From assembly GCF_040412425.1 (NCBI RefSeq), contig NC_089742.1, positions 74,893,125 to 74,957,124 of the forward strand: DNA of 64,000 bases. Direction: 5' to 3'. Position numbers and translations under genes: made by a program. The DNA is from Macrobrachium rosenbergii. Lineage: Eukaryota; Arthropoda; Malacostraca; Decapoda; Palaemonidae. Below are positions 35,673 through 48,300 of the stretch, one piece after another (positions within the stretch are counted from its first letter, which is position 1; each line of letters opens with the position of its first letter). The notes beneath the pieces were generated by a model. The model did not search any database and was not told the origin of the DNA. It worked only from the letters and a program-made list of their open reading frames with translations.

Positions 35673-37130
35673 TCAACAACTTGCTGCTACCTTCCTGTAA
35701 GGAAATCTCAAGGAGGTTAGATTTATGGAGATGTCCTGACCATACAAACCCTTCACTAATCTGTGGGGCCAGCTCAGTCAGCGAGGACTCCCAGAAAGAT
35801 TGGCAAAAAGACCTTCAGAAAGCATTGGCGCTTATGAAAGTAAATGAACTCCTCATCGTTTGTTATTTTCTTTCTGTCCTGTTTGTTTTCTTTCAAGGAA
35901 AACACAGAAACTCTTTCTGAACCATGTACATTATTTATTTTGGGTTTAAATTGCAATAAAGATACAGTGGCATTGTTAAACATAGGTCTAAACTTATTGT
36001 CTAGCAGAAACAGATTTAACCACAGATAAGGGAAATATGGGTGCCTTCTTCAGGCAAATTACATATACAACTTATAAGATTAATAGAAGGTGTTTGTCCT
36101 TAAAACATTTGAATTGTATATCCAAGTCTGAAAGTTTAAGTGCTACAGGGTCCAGGTGTTTGGTCAGTACAATAATCACAGACTTGTTTAAAACAAAGTT
36201 CTCATAATTTACAAATAAGAATATATGCATGCATACATGAGTATTTTATGTGCCAACGATAGTTAAAATTGACATTCCTGGCCATTGAAGTGTATAAGCT
36301 TTGCATATGTATGTTGACTGCATTTTGTTTTGAGCAAGTGGCATTACCAGAAACTGTTTTGCAGCATAAGAATATTATAATGTAAGTAATTTTCTGAAAT
36401 GCTATAATAAGCAAAATAAGGTTTTTTCAGTGTCACTGTCATGCATATGTTTTGCTGTATTTGAAACAAATCTGTTTGGTGATATGGTATCCTAACACTG
36501 CGTAAACAACTTTATGAAAGTCTTTTCTTCCTAGATTATTATCATCTTTAAGAAATAGATACTGATTTGGAACATTTTTTGACCGCACTGACACATTTCA
36601 AAATAATCTGAAGAGTGAATTAGAGCCCCCTTACTTATCAACTCAAGTACTGCACTGTGCTATTTGGTTCATATGCTAGCGCATCCCTGCAAACGTCACA
36701 ACACCCAAAACCTAATTAGCAAAGCATTTTTCGTTTTGAACTGGATATTACTATCCAGAGAACAAAGAGTTCATATCAAATTATTTATCACAAAAAGAAA
36801 TGTAATAGTTGCTTTGTTTCCTTTGAAATTCATGAATTTAGCGATCAAGATAAAACTTGAAAGATTTTGCAACTGATTCACTTGTGCTGAGTTACTAGTT
36901 TTATATTTTTTTTTATCCTTAAGATGTGCTCAGATATCAGTGTTATCTAAACGTAAATAAAAATTGATTCCCTCCACAAAGTTCTGTTGTAACTGACTTG
37001 CAGACGTGAGAGTCAGAATGTCAAAATGATGGGTCATGGTGGCATCTCCTTAAATCTAACCTCCTTGGGAAATCTTGAAGTAAATCTAAAACATATCTAC
37101 CAACTCCAAGATTCTGAAGTTTATAGATAT
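35673..37130. mobile_element. 1.46-kb insertion inside the LINE, unknown class
   Basis: It is defined by comparison with the uninterrupted LINE at 20480-22125: the LINE stops at '...gatcccatca' and resumes at 'gtgccttgtgattt'. Inside, 'caaggaggttagatttatgg' at 35709 and its inverse at 37043-37067 form a subterminal inverted repeat (24 of 25 bases match). The very ends are not inverted repeats. There is no recognisable protein. It could be a DNA element with decayed ends or a composite insertion. Confidence 0.55.
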
Positions 37131-38085
37131 GTGCCTTGTGATTTACTAAATTGCAGCACTAAAATCTACTTGAATTACTGTACATCCAAAACCCTTATCA
37201 AGGTCCTCTTGCAATGGCATGTCAAATCTCAAAGAGCATTGCAGGTGCTTAACTAATTCCTGTATGGATATTTACTATCAGCTAACAACCCTTTAGAATC
37301 CACACACTTATACTGTATAAGGGCTTAAAAATAAATTTTTGGAACTTTGGACAGCACAGGGATAATAGAAATTGGCCTGTGGTTACTGCAGTCTGCAGAT
37401 AGGCTGTTCTTTAGAACAGGCACTGTATTACTAAGGATGCACTAATCTGTCTTTATGGTACACCTTGTCTGGTATACTAATAATGTTATGCTCTTTAATT
37501 CTTAAATTCACAATATCAGCCTTACTTTGAGTGGAATAATTATTCCTGTCAGCCATTCACTTGCACAATTACCACCACACCATAGCATCTTGCACATAAT
37601 GTAATCATCCAAGTTAGAAGAAAGAAAAAGAGAGAATTTAGGGCAATATCAAGAAACAGCTTACCAGGAAAATAATTCATAATTTTCTCACATTATCATA
37701 GTATTTTTGAGAGAACATTAGGTCATGAATGTTTTTGAGAGAGTATGACTAATGGATTATATGTATATACTGGAGCAAATTCTTGGAATAGCCATAAAGA
37801 ACTTCAAATTGTGATCCATTTAGATCCATATATGTCAGCCCCATTGGTGCTCAGCCATCTAGAAATGCTCGTAAAATTCATAGATAATCCGTACGATGTA
37901 CAGGTAGCGAAATAGATGTTAACTCTCCTTTGTTAAATGTTTAGACCACATAGACAGAAATTAATATAATTTTGTAAATTGCATGCACATCCAATTTTTT
38001 CTGTGTATCATAGTTTTATATATAGTACATGCATTATTTTATTTTCAAAATAATATATAGTAATTATATTTTGATATTTTTATAT

Positions 38086-38120
<35 letters not shown>

Positions 38121-38456
38121 CTTCTAAGGGTTTATGCATATATCTGTAGGCAATGGAAATGAGGCAAAACTTGTAGTTTCTTTTAGGTTGACTTGTATGC
38201 ATACCTGAAAATGTAACATTTCTTAAAAAGCATATTTTGTTAAATAGTTCTATATTCAGTACATAGGTATTCGTTCACATACATGATTATTAATCAGAAG
38301 GTACACTAAGCATGCTTGGGCAACATAATTTACTTTACATTATCAAAGAATATTACTTTGTATAGAAGGTATTAAAATTTTTTGAAATTCTAATTTTGGC
38401 ACTTTTAGGTCTGATATGCCGCTACAAATTGCAGTGTATTTGGTTTATTAAGAAAA

Positions 38457-38459
<3 letters not shown>

Positions 38460-38503
<44 letters not shown>
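38460..38503. repeat. (CT)n microsatellite
   Basis: 22 CT units in E2F intron 5; a poly-T run also lies at 38090-38120. Confidence 0.97.
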
Positions 38504-38505
<2 letters not shown>

Positions 38506-38544
38506 AGAGGATGAAATTACAGACATGAATGTTTATGCTGTACC

Positions 38545-38765
38545 ACCATGAGACTTATCTGTACCATACCCATACCCATATCTGTACCTTACCCTAACTA
38601 ACTAACTATACCCATATCTGTAGTATGCCCATATCCGTACCGTACTCATATCCATACCATACCAATACCTATACTCATACCCTGTACCAATACCAATACC
38701 CATATCCATTTCATGTACCATACCAATATCCGTACCATACTCATACCCGTATCTTTACCATACCT
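38545..38765. repeat. Degenerate (CCATAC)-like minisatellite
   Basis: Dozens of 6-mers of the form tacccatac/tatccgtacc/ataccaatac in tandem, with an internal 'taactaactaac' patch. It explains the Tyr/Pro/Thr-rich frame at 38625-38861. Confidence 0.9.
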
Positions 38766-39404
38766 ATGCCCACAGCTAAATTAACCTTTCTAATAATAGT
38801 GGGCAAAAGTCTATGGGCAGCACCAGCCCTGTTTACCTTCTGGTCAAATACAAACAGCTGACCATATCTTGGTGTAGGTGCTGGAGCAACTGCTGATTGA
38901 TGGGTTTTGAACCAATGCTAATGCCATTGGCAGTTCCAGACCATCACCAGTAGTGCCTGCTGTTGTTCTAGAATTACCCGCTTAGTCCATTTCAAAATTG
39001 AAATGACAAAGCTCAGCCAAAAATCCTTTATTATATACCATTGGGTCACTTAATGTTGAAAATTTGTGGACAGTTATTAAAGTATTATTCTTGAAAGATG
39101 CCTTCATAACTCCAGGATCCATTGAAGCAGTCTTCAGCTCCTGTACATTACTTTTATAAAAAAAAAATGTCCTTACAAATCTATAAACATTTTGTTAATA
39201 GTACTCAATCTCAACACATTTTATTTCATAAAATATGGAAGAGGGGAGGGGGACACACACACAGAAAGGCAGCTAAGGAAATACGAGAGAGACAGTGAGA
39301 TGGGTAGTGTTTTCATCACCATGTTTTACTGGATTCCTCTAGTTATCACAGTAATAACTCTGAAAACCCCAATAGTTAATGATGTCATTGTATGTATACA
39401 CTAA

Positions 39405-39625
39405 CTTAGGTTCTTGCAATATCCTCTGCCTGCTGCAACCCCTTCATTCCTCAGACTGTTCATGCTATCTTCCTTCCATCTTAATTTTCCTCTTAATTTT
39501 TCTTTAGTGCAACTGTGAGGTTTTCCTCCTGTTATACCTTCAAAATCACCTTTGCTGTCAATTTCCCTTCAGTGCTGAATAACTTAGGTACCAGTGCTTG
39601 GTCTTAGGCCTAAATTTTATATTCC
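39405..39625 (+). mobile_element. SINE-like element, diverged copy
   Basis: It shares 'gtgcaactgtgaggttttcc', 'gctgtcaatttccctt' and 'ccagtgcttgg.cttaggcct' with the 21307 copy in the same order; the head is truncated. Confidence 0.8.
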
Positions 39626-40031
39626 AGTAACAGAAACTATTAAATATAAAATTTTCACTGTAGTTTTCATGTTTTTGTAGTAAAAATACTTTTTACAGTG
39701 TTAATAAAATTGCATCAAGACCATTTGTAGGGTTTTTCCTGAAAGCTCATCTTAATTTGCAGAAAATGTACTATATACATTTCTATTGCTATAGCTGCAG
39801 TATGGCATAATACCTGATGCATATGAATATTACTGAAAACACTTGCAGCTTGATGTCCCATAAAAGGGTTATCATGCAACCAGTCTTAAAGGGTTGGCCA
39901 TGCCTGCTCAGAAGTGAATAAGAATAATTAAAGATTCTATGTGCCTTGAGTATATAATGCAAGAAACAGTGCATAATAATATAGTAATAATATGATTGGA
40001 ACGCAAATAGTTATCAACATGCACGTTAGTC

Positions 40032-40455
40032 TTGAAGAAAATTCCAGTTCTATATTGACAGTATTACAGTATGTTACTTCATGAAAGTGCCTCAATCTGG
40101 CGTTTTTAACTGTAATCAATCTCAGCCTTCTTGTGCAGCGATAATTGTTAAAAGAAAATGAAGAGGCTCAAAAATGGTATTTTAAAACTTAATTTGTGTG
40201 AAAGATGTCTAAGGTGGAAGTTACATCTGTATCTGATTGAAGCATGAGTTCCAATTTTTTTTTATACTTGAATTTGATTTTAGTTTTTAGTTAGTCTAGA
40301 AGAAAATTCCAATTCTATATTGACAGTATTATAGTTGTTACATCTGTATCTCAATCTGGCATTTTGAAGCATCAGTTGAAGAGGCTCAATTAATTTTTAT
40401 ACGTAAGGTGGAAGTTACATTGATTTTGAAGCATGAGTTCCAATTTTTTTTGATT
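40032..40455. repeat. Imperfect tandem duplication, about 270-bp offset
   Basis: Block 40032-40262 and block 40299-40455 share 'agaagaaaattcca.ttctat', 'attgacagtattaca', 'tgaagaggctcaa', 'aaggtggaagttacat' and 'gaagcatgagttccaatttt'. The second block has internal deletions. Confidence 0.8.
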
Positions 40456-40985
40456 TTAGTTTTTAGTTTGTTTTAGTTACAATTGGATATACTTTTTGCA
40501 GTGTAGAGCTGTTTTGTGTTAAGTGAGATCTGTCCTGTCAGCTTGGTCAAGTAATATGCATGATCATACAAATAAAAAGGCAAACAAGGTTATACATAGA
40601 GATTTTTTAGAGTTAACATATTTTGAAATACGTATACTTAAATTGATTTTTCACATCATTGTTTTTGCACCTTTGAAAATTGTACTCAGCAGTACTGTGA
40701 ATTACATGGTGCATTGCTTTAATATGAAAAATAGTTCAGTAATAATGGATGCTATAAACAGGAATGAGAAGGTAATATCCTTGGAAAATTACATTTTTTC
40801 ACTAAGTCATTCAGTAACAGTTGTGTATTTTTATAGTGTGGTGGGGTTGGCATTTATTTGTTTATATATTGTAGTTGGGGTGTTGGGATTTTTTAAGCTC
40901 TTCTACTAAGATGAGATTTGTAAATTGGTTTTTGCATTGATGCAAAGTTACTCTTCTGATTGTCTTTCATTTTGTTTACTTACAG

Positions 40986-41184
40986 GAACCACTGTCCCCT
41001 CCATCCTCTCATCCAAATATCAAAACGGAATCGATAGAAGCAGATGGTAACATAGAAGATATATGCCCATCTGCTTCTAGTTTAGACTTGGAGGATGAAA
41101 ATTTACGTAGTGCTTTAATCCTTGGGGTTGATGATTATGGTCCTTTGGGGGGGAAACTGCAGTTGCAGATTGAACCAAATGAAG
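40986..41184 (+). CDS. E2f1: E2F exon: Ser/Pro and acidic region before transactivation domain
   Basis: The acceptor is CTTACAG at 40985 and the donor GAAG|GTGAGC at 41185 (phase 1). It encodes 66 residues: E-P-L-S-P-P-S-S-H, I-K-T-E-S-I-E-A-D (an I-K-T-E SUMO-type consensus), then an acidic stretch L-D-L-E-D-E-N-L. No known fold; it precedes the activation domain as in other activator E2Fs. Codons are open throughout and both junctions keep frame, which supports the exon despite weak family conservation. Confidence 0.88.
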
Positions 41185-42110
41185 GTGAGCATTTGTCTTA
41201 GAAATGAGACTGTATGTACTGTATTTGGGAGCACTTTAGCAGTATGTCAGTTTTGTATCATTTGAATAATGGCTAATGTGGTGTTTGGACTTTCACATTT
41301 AATTTTTAAATTTGATTACTGGATATGATGGAGTATGTGTGGCAAGCAGGTGACATTTACTATAAAACCTAGAATAGTTTTAATGACTGCAGGAACTTGC
41401 ACTGTGGTATGTTCAGCGTGGCATTTAGATTCATATCACAGTGTTAGTTACCTCCAGGCATGGAACTTTTTAGCTGCTTATGAACATTTTCTCACATATA
41501 TGGTGGTGTTGTCTTTTTGTGTTATACTTCTATTTAGAATTTTTTTCCACATATCCTAGTGTGTCAAATTTATTACTTAGAAAATTATTTGGATTAAATA
41601 ATTTTGTTTTGGTTTTAGTATTGAAAAGTCAATATTTTAAAATTTTTCTGTAAGGTACTGTACAAAATATTGTATTTGCTAGTCCCAGTGTAAGTAACTA
41701 TATAATGAAAAGGCTTTGGTGAAGTTTTGATATTGAGCTAATGTGCAGGGTTTGGCTGATAGGTAAAATGATGTGTTTTATTTTTATAGAGTAAAAGGTA
41801 ATATAAGTTTTATTAGTACAAATAAGCTGAAAACCATTAAACTTTTTGTAGACATGTAGCATTTCAGAGGGAAGGGAGGAGAAGCTGGGATTTATTTATT
41901 TATTTGTTCCAACATGAATAAGAACTACGCTTTCACATATGGAGTGCTCATGCTTGGTGCTCTTCGGCTGCTGCTGAATTGTCTCTAAAATCAAAATCCT
42001 ATTGTTAGGCCTATGGTTATGTGTGACCTGAGACCTGATTCCTCCATTGTGTTCACAGTCATGTCCATCTTCACACACGCTCTTGAGTCGTCTCCAGTTT
42101 TTGTGCTGTA

Positions 42111-42700
42111 CAGGCAGTCCCTGCTTATTGGCGGCATCTGTTAAGGGTGATTTGATTTTTCAACACTTGATATCGTTAACCAGATTTTTGGCGTTGGTAG
42201 CTGGTTTACAGTAATACCCCAAACTTGTGCAAATTCACAGACACAAACTTTTCATTGGAACCTATTATTGCCATACACAAGTTTTTCACAGACATGCAAA
42301 CATTTGAGAATCCTGAGAACCCTGCAAAAAGGGTTTGTTTAATTTTTTATGTAATTTTTAAGTTTTCAAGCTTTTATGTGTAAATTAAATACCATTAAAT
42401 AATAAAAATAATAATTTCTCTCTCTCTCACTGAGATGAGAGAATTTTTATGGTACTGTACATGTATACATATGTTTTTAGTTTTGTATGATAAATTATCT
42501 AATGATAAGTACTAATTTTCAAATAAGTTTATAATAATAATAATATAACTGTAATTACAAAATTTGTACTATGTATGTGATATGTATTTTAAACAAATAT
42601 CTTTCCTGTATCTTTTGTGAACTCGCTCGAGGGCAAAGCTGTCAAATATGTCTTAATTTATGTGACAGGATGGGGGAGTGTTACTGATAGCGGGTCAAAG

Positions 42701-42749
<49 letters not shown>

Positions 42750-43547
42750 ACGACGGACAACAATTTCTCTCTATCTCATCTATAGTTAGCGCTCACATAT
42801 TTTACAACTTATTACTATTTCTCTGTATGTCTTTACCTGTACAAGAGAAAATTTCAGGTTTATCTAATTTTACCTGTACCGTCTGCGAGCTGTAAATGCG
42901 CTAGTGTGGCAAATATTATGTTCTAAAACATAGACACAACTAAGAGTTATATTACTGCAGATGAAAAACACTGTTCATGAAAAAATCATTTCATGACAAA
43001 GAGAAAGAGATGTACTAGAATAAAATTCTTGAAAATGAGGTTGAGAAGACTTCTAAAAATAGATTGGTCAGAAGGGGGAGAAAGAGAAATAGTATAACAA
43101 TCTTCACACTCCTATATTTTTGCGTCAACCATTTATTTCTTTTTTTAAGGGTAATGTATTAAGTTTAACTTTTAAATTAAATTACAGTAACTTTAATGTC
43201 ATTTAAAATTTATCTTAATACTTTGTGAGCATGATTAGGGTCATATTTAGTGTTTAAACTCTAGAAATAAGCATTTATTAGCATTTTTAGAGACCATGCC
43301 AAACTTGCGCGAAAATTCGTTTTGCACGAGGAGTTCTGGAACCTAACCTCACCTAAGTTGGGGGTATGACTGTATCAGCATTGGTAGCTGGTTTATTGGC
43401 ACCGGTAAGCAGTTTATCGGTATTGGTAAGTGGTTTATTAGCGCTTATGGTGTTTTAAACACCATTTACTACCATAATTACTGTGATGGTCTGGTTATCA
43501 GTGCTCGGCCGGGAATGGAACTCCGGCCATTAACCGGGGACTGCCTG
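42111..43547. mobile_element. Family B MITE, copy interrupted by family A
   Basis: It starts CAGGCAGTCCCTGCTTATTG after TA (42109-42110) and ends with the inverse, AATTAACCGGGGACTGCCTG-type sequence, before TA (43548-43549). Removing the family A insert (42209-43372 plus one TA) leaves about 271 bp containing internal 'ggtagctggttta.t' and 'ggtaagcagtttat' repeats. Confidence 0.85.
42209..43372. mobile_element. Family A element, copy 3 (complete)
   Basis: 1164 bp with ends CAGTAATACCCCAAACTT and the inverse of CAGTCATACCCCCAACTT, flanked by TA at 42207-42208 and 43373-43374. It has an internal (CT)n at 42703-42748 and no transposase frame. It is the cleanest copy and serves as the reference for the other two. 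It inserted into a family B MITE, so it is the younger of the two. Confidence 0.9.
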
Positions 43548-43559
43548 TACTGTATTTTC

Positions 43560-44110
43560 TTTGTATCTATGGTGCAGGTACCCCCATGTAACTTGGGTTA
43601 TTGTCAGGTCTTTGGCTGAATAGCATAGCTTTCCCCTCTATCACCTTCATACAGTAGTGTGGTTCATTCTGTTTTTCTTTCCTCCTGCTTGGGGTTTTTT
43701 ACCCTTTGTGCGATGGAGAAGTAATGCATCCCTATGCATAAAGAGCCTGAATCACGTGGCGTCTTTTTCACGTAGTGAGGGATAACATCATGCTCAAGTG
43801 TTCAGGTGCTTCCCTCCCTTGAGTGATTAGGCTAGAATGCACTTAACCCAAGAGTTAACCACCTCGTCCTACCGGTTAAAATACCCTGTAAATCAGTTAA
43901 TAAGGAAAAAAAGAAACATTAAATGAAAATTTAGTGAAATTTTAATGAAGCACAGGAAAAATAAATGGTACTTGCAATTCTGTTGACTTATGCAAGGAAG
44001 TTCATCACTGCCACTTCCAAAGTGAAGAGCTGCAATTTGCAACTGAGCACATTTACATGTCTTGAGTTGAAGGGCTGTTAAGATTCCCAGCTTAATCATC
44101 TAGCAATTTA
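43560..44110 (+). other. Unassigned sequence flanking the nested MITEs
   Basis: The stretches 41880-42108 and 43550-43870 have higher complexity than the intron around them and may be halves of one older repeat split by the MITE pair. I could not name the repeat. Confidence 0.35.
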
Positions 44111-44765
44111 TTATATATATTTTAACACTATTCTCTTATTTTTACTGTATTTCTTCATTTTTTATTTTTACAACCCAAAAGATAGCCGCAATCTTGTGCG
44201 TAGGGTACGTATGAACACAAAAACTAGTTCACTGCTGGTGGAGAAATTGTTACAGCTTGTTTTTGGTTGTAATGTTTATGATTTTTATATTTATATTTTG
44301 TGATATTCTCATATACCTTTTTACTGCATTTCCTCGTTTTTTATTTTTACAACACAGAAGATAAACATGATCGTGTGTGTAGGGTACTTACGCACAAACT
44401 CATTTACTGGTGTTGGAAAACTTGCTACAGATTGTTTTGGTTTTTGTTGTTGCACTTATGATTTTTTTATTCATATTTTATGCTATTGTCATTTATATTT
44501 TTACTGTATTTTATATTTTTTTATTTTTACAACCCAAAAGATAAACACAGTCTTGTGCGTAGGGTACGCTATGAATACACAAACTCATTCTGTGGCATCA
44601 GAGAACTTGCTACAGCTTGTTTTGGTTCGCATTGTTATGCTTATAATTTTTTAAATTTATATTTTACACTATTCTCGCTTATATTTTTTATTGTATTTTC
44701 TCATTTTTTTTATTTTTACAACTCTAAAGAAACGCAATCATGTGTAGGGTATGTACAGACAGCAA
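44110..44765. repeat. Minisatellite, about 180-bp unit, four copies
   Basis: 'tttttatttttacaac' recurs with anchors at 44171, 44350, 44530 and 44719 (periods 179, 180, 189). Each unit also holds 'tgtgtagggta', 'aaactcattc' and 'gctacagcttgtttt'. The short frames at 44367-44848 follow the repeat and are not genes. Confidence 0.9.
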
Positions 44766-45089
44766 AGAGCTGGTTCCTGGTTACACCCAGACAATTAGTG
44801 ATGTTATTGATTTTAAACACAAAAGCTTATGACAAATTGAGATTGTGAATGTAGAGAAAGAAATGGAGGAAAAGTGATGGCAATTTGTTAATGGAGGCAT
44901 ATGCAATGTCCCTGGGGATTTGACAGTATTGGCTTTCTAAAGTTACATGAGGAGAGAAGCAAATCATAAATGGGTCTGGGTATGTGCAGTGGGGACCTTT
45001 GTCTAAAATGGTACAAGTTGTTGTGACTGGGCTTTCATTGCACTTAGGTAAGCCCATTTATTTAAACTTGTTTTGTAGAACGTCTTCAA

Positions 45090-45128
<39 letters not shown>

Positions 45129-46412
45129 CCAAAAGCCTTCCAGTAGATTTGTAAACAAAGTACATGAGGAAAATGGGCTGGAATAAGAATTGTGAGCGTT
45201 AGCAAGTAATTAAGTTTATAACTCTCGAATCACATAGTAGGAGCAATGTAGATTGATCCATTAAAAAAAAAAAAAAAAAAAAAAATTATGAAGTCCTGTA
45301 TGACAAGAGGGCTTGAATAGTAAGGAACTGATAAAATAAAGAAAAATAGTTGTTCATATATCTATATGGATTACCTTTGCTGGAAATAATTGTTGAGATA
45401 TCTATATGGATTACCTTTGCTGGTACCTGTGCAGGTTTCAGATGTAAGTATGATTTGATCAGAAAAGGATGTTTTGTTTAAAGAAAAGACTAGTTTGTAT
45501 TTCCTGTTAGTATAGACTATAACTTTTGCAAATAGATTGCTGTATTGAAACTTGTGCTTACAGGTTGGATCTACTTCAAAGTAGTAAATCATGTACAGTA
45601 CAAAGAGGGCTTGAAACTACATTCCATTAAAATTTGTTGTTCAATTAGTTAAGTCGTTTGAATAACTTAATATGATATATTTTTTTGAGTTTTTTATCAC
45701 TAATATTAATGGAACAAGAATCACATATATTTCAGTATTCAACTTAAAAATAAACTTAATTGCAGCATGTTGTGTGTATTCCATAGGTTTGAACCTTGAT
45801 GTGGCCATTAGGTTTTCCTAGTGCCAAATCATATCAGTTTTATTGTGAGGAGACAGCTTAACATATTAAAAAACACTGTTTAAAGTGTTGAGTGTACTCT
45901 GTTTCTCTGGGGTCAGGAACATTTGAAATTTGAGTATCTTTTAAGGTTGATTCTGACTAAAGTTCAGATGTTACTTTTGTTGGCATAGCTTAATAAGAAT
46001 TTTATAATGTTCATCTTTAGCTCAACTTTGCTTATGAAAAATATACTTGGTGGGTTCTAGATTATGTTGGATCTCCTGGTCCTTTGTTGTAAAATTCCCA
46101 TAGCACCAGTGGATTCAGCATAATTTGGAACTTTAGAGTGCTTCAGGTGTTGATTTTATCCTGTGTCTTCCAAAAAGGTCAGTTGCGACTTCAATTTTTC
46201 AGAAAATAGTGATATGTTAAATATATTAAAAATTTGTATGAGTTTTTGTACACAATTTCATGTCCTGTATTGGTACTTCATATAGTTTTAAGTGATGTAC
46301 ATATAATTACCTTGTAACTTTGAAATTAAATTAAAGGCTCTTGGGTTAACAGTTATAAGCATATCTTTTTCAATTGTTTTTGTAAAGCTCAGTGATTAAT
46401 TATATTTTACAG
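44766..46412 (+). other. E2F intron 6, distal part
   Basis: Ordinary AT-rich intron with a poly-T (45096-45128), a poly-A (45264-45285) and a 43-bp tandem duplication ('atctatatggattacctttg' units, 45357-45422). No exon seen. Confidence 0.55.
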
Positions 46413-46555
46413 GTGGAACCGATGATTTCATGTTAAATTGTGGAAGTGGATCGCCCCCTCCGTTCTTAGCACTGGAACCTCCAATTTCAGAGGAATATCA
46501 CTTCAGCCTAGACAACACTGAAGGTCTAAGTGATCTCTTCGATTTCAATTTCTGA
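46413..46555 (+). CDS. E2f1: E2F terminal exon: transactivation and pRb-binding motif
   Basis: The acceptor is TATTTTACAG at 46412; the split codon gives Gly. The exon encodes L-E-P-P-I-S then E-E-Y-H-F-S-L-D (residues 326-333) and E-G-L-S-D-L-F-D (336-343), matching the Y-x-F-x-L...G-x-x-D-L-F-D motif that sits in the pocket of pRb in known E2F1/2 complexes. The protein stops three residues later (F-N-F-stop, TGA at 46553-46555), so the pRb motif is the extreme C-terminus. Confidence 0.95.
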
Positions 46556-48300
46556 CCACTAGGGTTATAGGTTTGGATTTCATTTTAAAAGTTTAAGATC
46601 TCGTTTTTGAAATTATTTTAGTCATGCATATTTCCTGTAGAGTTTACTGTGGCTGCACTCTTCCTTTACCGACCAGTTTTTTATTTGATTTTTTCTTGTT
46701 TTTTGGGTTACATGTAGGGTAATTTGAGAAATCTCTAAAAGAGAAGTATTTGTGATTTACATTCTGTAGTCTGATGGAACTAGTACAGTATTCAGTTCAT
46801 ATTATGTATGCATGGGAGTTGTTGGGGGTCTCATTTTATCCCTGTGGTATAAATTTATCAAGTGTAAAGTAACTGTTGTAGATTTTTGTTCTTGCATTTT
46901 TCACACTTCAGCTAAGTAGAATATATGATGTCCCAGTAAGTGTACAGTTCTCCGGCTGTTTGCTGCTTTGGTATGCACGTTTCTTCAGAAAGTATTTAGT
47001 TTTAATACAGATGCAGAATAATTGCAAAGTAATAATTTTTAAAAAAATTTTAATTTGCATTCCTTGGTGAATTTGATCCCGGTTTGCTAGACTATTATTG
47101 CAATTGTTTGAGTATTTTTATCATTACAATTTTAATTTTCCAATGCACTGTTGGTTGCACTGTATGTTGGCCACAATTATGTGCAGTGACTGCCAAAGGC
47201 AATTTTTCTTCCATCCTTCCCTATCCATTTAATGTTTACATGCTTTTAAGAAGTGTGCCAAGGGAATTTATATGAATTGTCAGATTGACAAATATTTATA
47301 GGGTCATAGTTTGTTCGTAAGATGATCACAAAACTTGTATTTGATATGTAAAAAAGACATTTCAGTTGCCATTAGATCATCGTGTAGGATTATTTTGAAG
47401 ATGTAGCATTAGGGAATGAAATGAATTCCTTATGACAGTGATGAAAATAATTAAACAGCCATTTTTTTATCAAATGAGAATTGTTTGATATGATTTTTTC
47501 CCATACACTTGTATAAGAATTTGTTATGAACTAGATTGATAGTTTACCCTGACACCTAACCTTAGTAATTAAGGCAAATTAATCAACCTTACATGATATT
47601 CCATTTTAAGAATATCGGTGATACCAGTGCCTGGAATATGTGGAGGAGAAGCTTGCTGGTCGTCTTGTATGTTGTGTTCAGTTCACAAAATGTTTTTAAA
47701 AGGTCCAGCAGAGTTATGGTATTCCTTTTTATTTTTGTTTACTGAATTGTGAATTTTGTAGGGTTTTTATTTTTTTATATTTTATTTTCACTGCCATCCA
47801 GAATGTGACATCAAAATCACCCTAGAATTAGATCACAATCCTGTACTGTGGCAAACCCAGTAATTGATGCACCAATATATTAGTGTATCCATACAAGAAA
47901 CAAATATCTTGTTTTACGTGTGTGTTATTGTCTGGTAAGTGCAGATGGGAAGTGCCGAAAGCCGTGTTAATACTTGGAATCCTTTTTTTTTTTTGTCATA
48001 CTTACTGTACTGCTACTTTTCTGCACCGTATGGCCTTCTTGGCCCTAGTTCACAGGTTTTGGTCGTAATTACTGTACATACAACTCTTCCTATGTTTGCT
48101 TGCATAGTTTTCATAATTTTTTTCTTTCTCCATATTTACTTTGTCAGAATGTGTTTTATCATTCTCTTCTGCTATTTGCTTGCAATTTTAATTGTATTAC
48201 ATAATATTTTAGGCTTATTTCGTATTATATATTTTTATTTTTCTGGTATAAAGAGAGTAGCTCTCGCCGTAGGAGGAGCAGTGAGTGTTTGAAGATTTTA
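46556..48300 (+). other. Probable E2F 3' UTR and downstream sequence
   Basis: Directly follows the E2F stop. It is free of recognisable mobile elements for about 1.7 kb, AT-rich, with no frame of note. I found no AATAAA; ATTAAA at 47450-47455 is the best candidate signal, weakly supported, so the transcript end is not fixed. Two AATAAA hexamers occur far downstream at 55357 and 55643. Confidence 0.5.

Larger units (their letters stand above)
34583..37450 (-). mobile_element. LINE relic (same family as 20480-22125), split by an insertion
   Basis: The 3' UTR starts after a TTATTATTATT tract (about 34540-34580) and matches that of the copy at 56106. The C-terminal frame at 34750-35094 (G-G-R-F-L-F-P-N-I, L-S-I-F-H-K-F-Y-F, N-P-F-S-C) is followed upstream by the RT segment 35310-35672. 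After the 35673-37130 insert, the more N-terminal part resumes at about 37131-37450 with the same sequence as 21170-21830. A SINE fragment sits at 35248-35297. All frames are broken. Confidence 0.8.

Noticed and set aside
38545..38765. Telomere-like repeat
   Set aside because: The unit is a degenerate CCATAC/CCGTAC hexamer, not TTAGG or AACCT, and lies within an intron.
40523..40909. 128-codon frame with hydrophobic stretches in E2F intron 5
   Set aside because: No recognised family; hydrophobicity follows from T-rich sequence, and no splice or codon signal supports it.
44367..44848. Two hydrophobic frames of 95 and 122 codons
   Set aside because: They follow the 180-bp minisatellite and repeat with it.
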